Part shown: positions 21,937 through 32,508 of the stretch, piece by piece | Layout: every line of letters begins with the position of its first letter | Position numbering within the stretch: position 1 is the first letter of the stretch | DNA from: Camellia lanceoleosa | Lineage: Eukaryota; Streptophyta; Magnoliopsida; Ericales; Theaceae | DNA length: 64,000 nucleotides | Direction of reading: 5' to 3' | Assembly (NCBI GenBank): GCA_025200525.1 | Contig: CM045767.1 | Span: 118,852,021-118,916,020 of the forward strand | Program-made: the position numbers and the translations under genes | Notes under the pieces: generated by a model | Seen by the model: only the letters and a program-made list of their open reading frames with translations | Told to the model about the DNA's origin: nothing | Database searches by the model: none

Positions 21937-24165
21937 TCGAAGATCTAGCTTTGTGAAATACCTTGCCTTGCTCAATTGATCAAATGAATCTGCAATAAGG
22001 GGAAGGGGATACTTGTTCTTGATGGTTAGCTTGTTGAGTGCCCGATAATCCACACATAAGCGAAGACTACCATCATGCTTCTTCTGAAATAAGACAGGTG
22101 CACCGAATGGGGCCTTGGATGGCCTAATAAAGCCTGCTTCCAATAACTCTGTAAGCTGCTTCCTTAACTCATTCAACTCAGGAATAGCCATTCTATATGG
22201 TGCACGAGCTGGTGGTTTTGCCCCTGGCACTAACTCAATAGCATGATCCACACCCCGACGTGGAGGCAACTCTTTAGGCAACTGTTCAGGCATAACATCT
22301 GCAAATTGCCTTAAGACTTTCTTGATTGTGGCTGGGACAGGAGTAGCATCAAGAGCTTCATTCAACTTCAATGCTGCAACCCAAGTCTGCTCACCATGCC
22401 TAACACCCCTCTTGAGTTGCATAGCTGAGACAAACCGGTCACTGTTGTTGGTGGCCATAGCAGGAATGAGACATGGCTTATCCCCCATGACACACATACT
22501 GTTAGAATAAGGCATGACTGCCGTCTTGGTGCTTCTCAAGAAATCCAACCCAAGGATGGCTTGGAAGTCATCCATGGGCACTGCAGTGAAATCCACTCTT
22601 CCTTCCCAGTTGCTAACCTTCAAATGAACAGATTTGGCAACCCCATAGATAGGCTGCGCTGCCGAGTTAACCGCCTTGATGCGGCTGCCATCCTTCTCTA
22701 AAGATAGCCCAAGTCTTTCAACTTCAGTCCCCGCAACAAAGTTATGGGTGGCCCCGGTGTCAATCAACGCACGAAGGGGCTTCCCGTTGATTTTTACATC
22801 CACAAACATCAAACCTTTGTTGGATGACTTGCTCTTGTTCAACTTGCCTGATGATTCCCCACTATACAGGGGTTTCTTCCCTTTGCCTTCATCTCTAGAC
22901 TCCACAAGCTGTTTAGGATCTGAATGCTTGCCCACTTTGCCACTCTTGACATTCTTCTTAGGCCTCCCTGTAGAAGCCTTCTTCTCCATGGCATTCATCA
23001 TATGAAAGGCTCCCACTCTAGAGCCAGCTGCCTTAGAACCCTTGCCACTACGCTTAGACCGCACGTCCTCTTCCTCGCTATCATCATCACTTGGTTGAGA
23101 GACATGGTCAGACACAGTTGCTAGAGCATTCAAGGCCCGCTTTTGTGGACATTCAGATAACCGATGTGGCCCATTGCATAAGAAACAAGAGATAGGACCC
23201 TTTGGCTTGCTTGTAGAGAATTGTTGAGGGGCTTTTGCCTTGTCACCATAGCTCTTCTGTTGCCATTGTCCTCCACCCGAATGGGTTTTGGATGTAGAAG
23301 TGTTGGCTCCCCCACTCTTGGGTTTGCCATAGCCTTGGGACTTTCCACCTCCCCTACTCTTGCGCGGGGAACTACTATCCCGTTGCTTAGGTTCGGCGTA
23401 GTCCGTAAGGCATTCTGCTGCTGCTTGTGCATGGGCTAAATCTTGCACTCTTTGCCTCTGAAGTTCAACCCTGGCCCATGGCTTCAATCCCTCAAGGAAG
23501 AAGAAGAGCTTGTCTTTCTCTGACATATCTTTGATATCCAGCATAAGCCCAGAGAACTCTTTCACATAGTCTCTTATAGTGCCGGTGTGCTTGAGATCCC
23601 GCAAAGCACGCCGGGCATTATACTCAACATTTTCAGGGAAGAATTGGAGCTTAAGCTCATGCTTCAATTGCTCCCAAGTCTCAATTGTGCATAAGCCTCG
23701 TTGCATCTCATCATGTTTAGTCCGCCACCATAACTTGGCATCACCGGACAAATACATCGTGGCCATAGAAATCCTTGTCTCCTCAGCATCGGCTTTCACG
23801 GCTTTGAAATATTGCTCCATATCAAAAAGAAAGTTGTCCAACTCCTTGGCATCTCGGGCGCCACCGTAGGCACGGGGCTCGGGCACACGCGCCCTAGTGA
23901 ATTCCATCCCACCACCAGGTGCGTTGCCAAAGGCACGGGTAAGAACACCAACCCGGCCACTAAGGTCTTCAATCTCTAGCCTGAGTTCAGTGACAACATC
24001 CTCGAAATCAGGGCCATGAGTAGGGCCTTGGGCTTGCTCAAGATCATAAACCCGCTGCTCAAGGGTGGCTAATGAAGCTGCCATGGCCTCCATGTTGTCC
24101 ATACGCTGCTCCAAGAGCTCAATTCTCTCCCTTTGAGTGGGTTGACGGTTGCCAGCACCCTCCAT
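21937..24165 (-). CDS. gag-protease-RT (5' part) of element E
   Basis: The frame starts at an ATG at 24,165, about 35 bp inside the PBS. Residues 15-75 have heptad spacing typical of a gag coiled coil. Residues 110-255 form the retrotransposon gag domain ([14 protein letters not shown]). A zinc knuckle of the CX2CX3HX4C type lies at 327-339 ([13 protein letters not shown]), and the protease active site DTGATHNF at 469-476. The N-terminal half of RT ([20 protein letters not shown]) runs to KLDLR, where solo LTR F interrupts it. There is no other stop or frameshift. In an intact element this would be one gag-pol polyprotein with the segment at 17,247-19,846. Confidence 0.93.
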
Positions 24166-24200
24166 TTAGAAAGCCAATAATAGAAAGCCCAATAGAGCGT

Positions 24201-24213
24201 GCTCACGATACCA
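24201..24213 (-). other. Primer-binding site of element E
   Basis: The minus strand reads TGGTATCGTGAGC about 15 bases inside the 5' LTR. It resembles the tRNA-iMet-type site TGGTATCAGAGC but differs in the middle, so either the primer is another tRNA or the site is variant. Confidence 0.55.
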
Positions 24214-24228
24214 AGCCCACATGTGCAA

Positions 24229-24925
24229 TGTGGAAGCCTTGTTGAAGATAACCAAGTGTGTGTGGCGCTAGTTACCACTCTTCACTAGCCCGCCAAGAAT
24301 GCTCGAATGGTTTGCAAAGGCAAGCAAACACAATATTAGTCCAGTTGATGAGCCACAAGATGGAGACAAGCCACAAAATAACAATCAACAAACTCAAATT
24401 GAAGTAGCAACAATTGAAAGGCTATGCACAATGTAAAAGGCGAAATGAACTTTCATTACTCAAAAGAAAGGCATTACAAAAGTTGAACAATGCACAAAAG
24501 TGCTACAAGAGTTGCCTTACCATATATAAGATTGGGGTACATTAAGGCACAAGTGGTCTGGTTCAACACTTGGGTACCCCCTCCTTATATATGCTTGTTA
24601 AGCGCTTTTCTATCTGGCACGAGGAAACATCCACTATGCTTGAGGAGTCATAATGGATATTTAAAAATAAAATAAAAATAGAAAAATTACAACTCTTGGA
24701 CTCAAAACACCTTTCATACTAAGGTATTTACATAAAAATTTACAAGGCAAAAAGATTACATTTGACCCTCTAAATGTTGGCCTAAAGTTGTCACTTGGTG
24801 GCTAGCTTGCTTCATGGCTTCATGTCTTGGACTTGCACCAACAACTTCTTAGGCATGTCTTTGGCTCTCCAAAGGGCACAAATGTGTGTGGCATCAAGGT
24901 GTTGACCCTTGGATGGGCGCACCTT
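24229..24925 (-). repeat. 5' LTR of element E
   Basis: About 98% identical by eye to the LTR at 16,664-17,364. A TATA-like CTTATATATG (minus) lies at 24,521-24,530. Compared with the other copy it appears to lack its terminal four bases next to the GGCAA duplication (24,926-24,930). Confidence 0.9.
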
Positions 24926-24930
24926 GGCAA

Positions 24931-25162
24931 AAAATGGTGGCTGCCGGCCATGCCTCCAGGCCCGAATTCAAATGGGATGGCCGGCAGGCAAAAAATGGTG
25001 GCTTGCCGGCCACAAATGGTGGCTGCCGGCCATGCCTCCAAGCCCGAATTCAAATGGGCATATCTCCTTCATTCGGACTCGGACACATGTGTGATTAATA
25101 TTTTTGGATTTGAACGTTGTCTAAGTCACGACTCGCATTCCACTGGTCATTAGACTAACATT
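24931..25162 (-). mobile_element. Giant LTR 'A', segment 3 (upstream promoter end), with 82-bp repeat
   Basis: Sequence right of element E continues LTR A. An 82-bp direct repeat is present: ATGGTGGCTGCCGGCCATGC starts at 24,934 and again at 25,016. GCCGGCCA motifs like these also occur near 14,700-14,750 in segment 2. The true right end of A is uncertain. The candidate GACTAACA at 25,162 has no matching target duplication with AAGCC at 9,056-9,060. Confidence 0.5.
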
Positions 25163-25324
25163 AATTGATTCCCCCAATTGCCATACCTTCGGCCAATCAA
25201 ACTCGCGGCTCACACAACACCTAACGCCACCATGTACAATGTCCAAATCTGACTATGCCAACTTCTATAAACACCACTACGCATTTGACGACGTACCACA
25301 TCACCACATCATGACGACTTAACA

Positions 25325-25359
<35 letters not shown>

Positions 25360-26250
25360 CAGACAAACTGACACCCATCTCAAATATGCAAGTACACCAG
25401 TCACACATTACCTGAACACCATTACTATTGCATTCAATGTAAAAAAACCACAAACACGAAACCTCCACAAATACAAGACAATATGCACCACCAACAAAAT
25501 AGCAAAACCATCTTCCCCCACCCCCCAACAAAAAATGCCAGGACACCCCCGATCACAAAATATCATTACCATCACACTTACATTTACCAGACTAACATTA
25601 ACACACTAGCGGACAGAAAGCAACAAATTTCCAACCCATAACGTGCCAACAACATTGACAAACTAACATATGCAACAAGCATGCATTTCACAAAATCCTC
25701 CATATCAGCAATGCTATATCAAATCCATAATAATGTGAGGCTCGTAGGATATCACACACATCACACTTTTGACAAAGATCAACCAGACCAACACAATCAA
25801 AATCAAGGGTTCATGTATACAAATGATTAACGTACCTGAAGCCATTATTGCCAAACACAGTCACTTTCGCCGGAGTACAAAGGTTTTCCGATCGCCACAT
25901 GAAAACAAAATAGCGTCATAGTCACCCAAGCCACTAGTGTCGATGTATCAACAAGGATTAGGGTAAAATGCAAATTCGTATTCTAGTGTCCCAATCCACA
26001 AGGATTCCACGTTGCCAATTAAAAATCTTGATCTGCCCTACGCAACATTATGCCATTAACATCGGCGTACTGTTAAAATTTCCATACACGTCTCTTCGAT
26101 TCCAATCAGTTTGGAGAGAAAAGAAACATCAACACAGTAGCGGTTTTGGGCATATTAGTCAATTCCACATTGGGGTATTCCACATTTACCCTTACTACAA
26201 GGTGCCAAACAGAGTGGAACATGGGTTATTTTGTCATTAACACCAGATTG
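25163..26250 (-). pseudogene. Probable 5' region of the Ulp1-type transposon gene
   Basis: This has the CA-rich (plus-strand) composition of the introns at 8,760-8,860 and so likely continues that element beyond LTR A. A candidate first coding exon on the minus strand runs from an ATG at 25,900 to a donor at 25,836 (ends CTTCAG|GTACGT). It reads MWRSENLCTPAKVTVFGNN. No further exon could be fixed between 25,163 and 25,836. A run of about 30 A lies at 25,327-25,356. Linkage to the downstream exons is inference. Confidence 0.35.
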
Positions 26251-28080
26251 GGACTTATTGGATCATAAGATAAAAGATAAGACCAACTGGATCAGAAAAT
26301 AAGGATTTGAGATTTATTGGTGCATTTCTCTAAAAAAAAATCTAATAATATATATATATATTTTTTTATAAATAAAATACTCAAAACAAGATAGTACAAT
26401 GTATATATGAATAATACACATCAATAAAATGATCGAGAAAAAAACACATCAAAGTTAGAGAAACATATCCTAACTGTGTTGATGCATGATTCAACCAATC
26501 TTATGCTATAAAGTTATAAGTAACTCATATAAATTGCACCAAACAATCACAATATTAAAATTATGTTATATCACATTAAATTTGAAACTATAATATATTT
26601 ATTTTATTTTCTATTTTTTTGAGCTATTTCTAGCAACTTTTTACCCTATTGTAATGTGAGTCCTCTTTAACCACCTCCTAATAGTCATTCGTTACATAAT
26701 ATTAAAAGAGTAATAATTTTGTACATTTTAAAAATATTTTTTACACACATAATGACATTAATTATTGCCAATTAAGTTGTGATTACTATCTTATTTGTTA
26801 ATATAATAATGGTGTAATAAGTTTCGTGTATATCTTTAATAAAATATTGACACATCAAAATAAGAAGTCTCACTCATATTGTATTTTAGGTAGTTGATTC
26901 CTAATGAGTAGTCTTATTATATATTTAGTAAATTATCACTAGGTCATACTAGTTAGATTTAATTTTCAAGTTCTATTGAAAATAAATTTTAATAAAATCA
27001 TCGCTAAAAATATTTTTTTGTGATATTTTTTTGCACGTCACTAAAAATTGGCCATTAGTGATTTTTTTTTTCACGATTTTTATAAATTGTCTTTAAAACT
27101 TATAATTAGTGACTTTTTCTGTGACGAATTTTTCAAACTGTAATTGAAAGTTGAAAATTAGTGACTTTTTTGTGATAAAATTTTGAAATTGTCGCTGAAA
27201 ATTAATAATTAATAATATTTTTTAATAGTATTTGATAAAAAAACATCGTTAATTTTCACAAGATCTATTAGACAATAAATTCACTTATTACGACTTATAC
27301 GTAAGTCTCCCATAGATATATATTATATAATAAGATAAAATAATAAAAATAGATAACCATTACATATTCAGAGTGTTTGTTATGGTACAGTTTTGCTTAT
27401 AATTTATTAGGTATAAATAACTTAAATAAGTTGATTTTAGTTTCTACTTTTTAATTATTAATTTTTAACTTATAATAAGTTATATTAAACAATAACGGTT
27501 TATAAGCATCTATTTGATTCGTCAAAACTTAATGGCCCTAACTAATCCGTCACAAAATGGACGACTTCAATGGCCTGAGCAAATGGATGTGGATGCATTT
27601 TTTTCAATCTATCTAATTTTGGACGGATGATAAATGAGAGGCCACTTGACCTAACCTACTTTGCCAATACTCCTAAAAAAATTGAAGTTATGTTTTGATG
27701 TTTTGTGTGTTAATAAAAAACAATAATTTATATTCACCCAAAAAAAAAAAACAATAATTTATTCAGTAATTATATTTATTTATGAATATGAAAGTTGGTT
27801 TTTTTTAATTATAAAAAATAAACAATAAAAATTTTTGGACGTAAAATAGTAAAGAATTATTGAAAAATAATTCGAAAAAAAGTTCAAAACAATAAATCCC
27901 AAATCATCAAACTAAACCGCATCCACTCATCAACTTTCACGACCGCTCAATTCATATTCACTAAGTGGACAGATGCAAATTAATTATCCGCTTCAGTTTA
28001 GAAAAATAATGAATGAGAAGCACTCAACCCAATTCGATCTGCGAATACTCCGATTAAACATGTTTTTTTTTTTTTAATTG
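26251..28080. other. AT-rich intergenic DNA, no gene seen
   Basis: No credible coding region on either strand. At 27,010-27,200 a degenerate repeat carries AATTAGTGACTTTT...GTGACGAATTTTT motifs at roughly 60-bp intervals. This AGTGACG pattern is common in non-coding parts of plant DNA transposons. Confidence 0.6.
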
Positions 28081-28084
28081 GGAG

Positions 28085-28260
28085 AGGCTTCTCTTCAGTT
28101 CACTGTGTGGACTAAAGCGTATTGTTGCATCCGTAAGGCCCATTAAGAGTTCCGTTTTAATGATCCGAACTGTTAATATGTAAAATTTGTCGAGTACTTT
28201 ATATCTGCAAAAAATTACGTTGATAAATTATCAGTAGTCTTTTGATCAGAATATATATTT
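28085..28260. mobile_element. MITE fragment, long-inverted-repeat family
   Basis: One arm of the family defined at 52,709-53,104. Shared blocks are GGCTT-TCT...GGACTA, TTCCGTTT--ATGATCCGAACTGTT and AAAAAATTACGTTGAT. The opposite arm is degraded; only a vague match remains to about 28,410. Confidence 0.55.
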
Positions 28261-28380
28261 GTCAATAATAAATATGATTTTAAAATAAATTATTAACAAA
28301 AATATATTTCGATCAAGGAATTATTAATATTCAATTAATATAATTTTTTACTAATATAAAGTAATCAACCAACAACGTAT

Positions 28381-29050
28381 TGTTCTAATTCACACAATGG
28401 TCTAGACCTCTCCGTTTTTAATCTTCTTAAATAGGAGAAGGAGATTGGTGATGTCGAAAGAAAAGAATCTTAGGTGTTGGAGGTTACTTTTTGCAAGAAC
28501 CAAGGCATCTGTTACCAATAAGGAATAAAGCAAACTCCCCCCCAAAAAAAACCAGTAAAAATCAAACCGTCAAAAAAGCTCCCATCCCTCTCTCTCTCTA
28601 ACAGTTATGGTGCGGTGATTATCAGCACCATCATCATCATCACCTGATTGTTGGTCGAATTTCGGTGGTCTCTCGTCCTTTGTTTTAGTCATTGAGTAAT
28701 CAGTGGGTCGGTTCTCCTGTTCTGATTCCGAAATTGTCGAAATGATAAATTACAATAAAAAATTTTAAATCATGATTTATTTGTATTCAAATTCTTGTTT
28801 AACAAGTAAATTTTTTAAGCTTTTTAGCTAAATTAATTATAAAAAAATAAAATAGACTAAAATGTTAATAAGATAAAATTTTATATTTAAATCATAATCA
28901 TTTTATTTTTTTCTCACAAAAGTCAAAAAAATTAACTCAAACAAACTTTTTAATCTCAGACTAAGTGGTTGTTTGATATGTGCTAAAATAACACATTATT
29001 TTATTTAGATCATAGTTATCTTATTTAAGTCACATCACTTCTCTACTATA
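28381..29050. other. Unassigned intergenic segment with a GC-richer island
   Basis: A stretch at about 28,560-28,740 has a CTCTCTCTCT tract then CACCATCATCATCATCACC and looks like a transcribed leader. No open frame of useful length follows. I see no gene. Confidence 0.35.
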
Positions 29051-29291
29051 GCCCTGTTTGGTAGAGCTGTAGAAAAGTGATTATAGCTTATAGCTTAACA
29101 GTTTATAACTTATAACTGTGAATATAAGCTGATTTTTGACTTATAAATTAAGCTTCTCCTCCCCACTCAAAGAATAAGTTGATTTTTGACTTACAAAAAA
29201 CTATAAGCTATATTATTAAGCTGAACTAAGACATCAAAATAGTTTAAATTAGAGCTGAAATAAGCTGAAAATAAGCTCTACCAAACAGGGC
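29051..29291. mobile_element. 241-bp MITE with GCCCTGTTTGG termini
   Basis: The termini GCCCTGTTTGGTAGAGCT and AGCTCTACCAAACAGGGC are perfect inverted repeats of 18 bp; subterminal sequence (TATAAGCTGAT-TTTGACTTA) is also repeated. There is no coding capacity. I did not find a clear target duplication, so the superfamily (hAT or PIF/Harbinger) stays open. Confidence 0.85.
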
Positions 29292-30399
29292 CATTTCAAA
29301 TCTAACTCATATTTCACTTCTGTTTTTTTTTTTTTTTATAAAAAGTTAAAAAGTAATTTAATTTAGCACTTCTCAAACAAAATAGTCAAAAAGTAAGCGC
29401 ACTTCCCAAACAAAGCTTGAGTAAATTTGAAAACATATTAAAATAGTCACAAAAAATTATTACTAAAAAGTTAATTATTCTCATTTTGTTTATAAGTCTT
29501 TCCATAAAAAGTCAAAAAATTAATTAAAATAGCTAGTTCTCAAAACAATCATTTCTCTTTTTGAACTTTAAAACTTAACCGTTAACTAGCTCAAAGTATT
29601 ATCTTGTTACAGTTAACATTTTTTGTTAATATTCTGTTAGGGATTTACACAAAATCAAATCATATACAAAGTGTACGACATATTTATTGAATTTTTCGAG
29701 GCAATGCTACCATTGTCTGGTGATCTGATTTACACTTTGTCACTAAGATAAGGGAAAGTGCAAATAAGATCACCAAAAAAAATATTATTGTTCTATACAA
29801 ATTAACAAGTGTCATATGATTTATACACGATTTCATTCCTTTTAAATCCCTAATAGAATCATAAAGAAAAATGTTAGGCATGACAAAATAATAGTTTGCA
29901 ATGACTAATTAGTGAGTTTTGAAGTTCAGGAAGAGAAAATGCAAATGAGTCATAATTTAAAGTATTAAAAATAAATTATATTAATTTTGTTCTTGGACTT
30001 TCTATATTTATTATTTTAATAATAAAAAATTCTAAAAATTAGATTGAAATAAAGAAACAAAATAATCCAATTTATTCTCTCAAAATCATTGAGGGGTTGT
30101 ATCTAGTTTGAAATGGCCCATACCGAAATAGACTATTTTATTCTTAATTTTTATTTAATGTTTTTTTAAAAACATAATATAAATTTTATTTTATTTGTTG
30201 ATACAATTTCTTAAAAACATTGGGCTAAATTAACATAGTATAAAAATTTATACAATTAAAATTATAGAAATCAAATTGATATACGAAATAAATTACAGAG
30301 ACGGCAAGTAAATTCACACTATCATTTTTCTTTTGTATACTATATATTAACAAATTTAAATATTTATTATTGATAGAACACATAACATAGGATCGGGGA

Positions 30400-30785
30400 T
30401 GTTGCTGTGACTAAATCCTTGTAGCGATCTACTGTGAATTTGTGGAGGCTTTTTTCGAGTCTTTTTCGATAATCCGAACTGTTCATATTGTAGGATTCGT
30501 CGAGTATATCATCCATATAAAAAATCAAGTTAGTCAAAAATCCATAACCCATGATCAGATTCAAATTGTTTTACAAAAATTATCAAGATAATGTCAATCG
30601 TTTCTTGTTTAAAAAACAAATGTGCTCTTGTTATAAAGGTATAAATTTTTAATTAATTTCATTTTTTGCATGAATGATCTATTCAATAAATCCTATTCAA
30701 TAAATCCTATAACATGTACAGTTTAGATTGTCAAAAAAAGCTCAAAAAAATCTCCACAAACTCACAGTTGATCGCTGCTCCTTTC
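30400..30785. mobile_element. MITE with long inverted arms (same family as 52,709)
   Basis: The left arm (30,400-30,560) and the inverted right arm (30,600-30,785) share GTAGCGATC-ACTGTGA-TTTGTGGAG and AACTGT-CATRTT-TAGGATT. The core CGATAATCCGAACTGTTCAT matches the full copy at 52,709-53,104. Confidence 0.7.
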
Positions 30786-31051
30786 ACCCACATAACTACA
30801 CTATAATTATCCCATGCACGTTGATGACCACTTGGGTATGCATGTTACAAGCAAAATCTTTGACTTACAAATTCAAATTTTATAAAGCGGAGCCTGATAC
30901 TTTTTATGTTGCCCCCTTTCACATATTAACGTCGAGGAATGCTATATTTATTTAAATTTTTATTAATAATCCTACTAATAGTATATATGTTCAAATATCA
31001 TTAGATATTTAAATTTTTTTTTTTTTTTGACAATTATTCACATTTATTTTG

Positions 31052-32498
31052 GAAAAAATTATTTATAAGTCCTATTAGGAGAACTTACACTATGTGAAGT
31101 TCTATGTAATTTCTTATAGAGTTTCAAGTTCTATTTAGATAGGAATGTCTTTCACAAGCTTTTATGAGTTGTGAATAAATGGTATTAATATACTATTATA
31201 CCCTATAATGGCAAAGCTATATATGAGAAATTGAATGTTATCATAGATCATATTTATATAAATGTAAATTTGAATTTCAAAATATACAAACAAATAACAT
31301 TTTCACATTCAATTTAAAAAATAAAAAATCTAGTAAGTTTGTGAAACGTAACGTGACACGTATGTAAATACTGAATACAATGTCACAACACAAATTCAAA
31401 GAAAAAATACAACCGAACGTAATACGCACAAAACATGACAACATTACAGATGTGGGTTAACATAACAATCTAAATGTAACATTATTGGAGGCTAATGAAA
31501 ATGTGCCAATGTATAGATGTATCATATTACAATGCGAATGTGTTTTTTTGCATCTAAATGTCGCATTTGACATGATCATGTTACGTTACATTTATGTAGG
31601 TGTCACGTTACATTTTGCAAACTTAATGGGTTTTTAAATTTTTTAATTGAATGTGAAAATGTTATTGGTTTATGAAAAATTGTACATCCATACATTCACA
31701 CACTTTCATTAGCCTTCAATAACGTTACATTTAGGTTGTAATGTTAACCCACATATGCAATATTGTCATATTTTGTGCGTGTTATGTTTGGTTGTATTTG
31801 TCTTTGAATTTGTGTTGTGATATTGTTGTATTAAGTATTTATATATGTGTCACGTTATATTTCACAAACTTAATGGGTTTTTAATTTTTTTAATTCAATG
31901 TGAAAATGTTGTTGGTTTATGAAAAATGGTACATCCATACATTAGCACATTTTCATTAGCCTCCAATAACGTTACATTTAGATTGTAATGTTAACTAACA
32001 TCTATAATGTTGTCATATTTTGTACGTGTTACGTTCGGTTGTATTTTTTCTTTGAATTTGTGTTGTGACGTTGTTATATTCAATATTTATGTACGTGTCA
32101 CGTTACGTTTTACAAATTTACTAGGTTTTTGATTTTTTAAATTAAATGTAAAAATGTTGTTTATTTGTGTATTTTGAAATTCAAATTCACATTCATATAG
32201 ATATGATTTATGGTAACATTCAATTTCCTATATATGGTTTTGTTATTATTTATGATATTAACAACTAATATTGAAGGTAAAATGTGTATTTTGAAATTCA
32301 AATTTACATTCATATATATATGATCTATGGTAGCATTTAATTTTCTATATATGATTTTGCCATTATTTATGATATTAATAACTAATATTGAGGGTAAATG
32401 TGTCAACAAATTTCTTACAAGACTTATGGAAATATAAGTTTTTTAGTAGAAACATATATAACATAAGCCTCCCTAATAGGACTTATAAATAATTTTTC
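31052..32498. mobile_element. 1.45-kb foldback/MULE-like element
   Basis: Termini are inverted repeats (GAAAAAATTATTTATAAGTC and its complement, extending through CTATTAGG). They are flanked by near-identical 10-bp duplications, ATTTATTTTG (31,042-31,051) and ATTTTTTTTG (32,499-32,508). The left arm (to about 31,620) is the inverse of the right arm. In the right arm a roughly 245-bp unit with CTTAATGGGTTTTTAA is present about three times (31,622, 31,869, degenerate at 32,116). A 118-bp unit with TGTATTTTGAAATTCAAATT occurs twice (about 32,166 and 32,284). No protein is encoded. The 9-10 bp duplication fits Mutator-like elements. Confidence 0.8.
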
Positions 32499-32508
32499 AT
32501 TTTTTTTG

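Larger units (their letters stand above)
16659..24930 (-). mobile_element. Ty3/gypsy chromovirus 'E', nearly intact, inserted in LTR A
   Basis: The element has two LTRs (16,664-17,364 and 24,229-24,925), a PBS, one gag-pol frame and a PPT, all on the minus strand. By eye the LTRs differ at about 15 of 700 positions, so insertion was fairly recent. The left target duplication is GGCAA (16,659-16,663). On the right, GGCAA follows directly after ...CACCTT, which means the last four bases of that LTR (GACA in the other copy) are lost. This is supported by LTR A itself: a nearby copy at about 24,987 reads GGCAAAAAATGGTGGC, exactly what joining the two flanks gives. The gag-pol frame is open except where solo LTR F splits it. 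A chromodomain at the C-terminus places it among chromoviruses. Confidence 0.9.

Noticed and set aside
9056..25162. AAGCC as the target duplication of LTR A
   Set aside because: No AAGCC preceded by a TACA- or CA-type LTR end exists near 25,162; the right border of A remains unknown.
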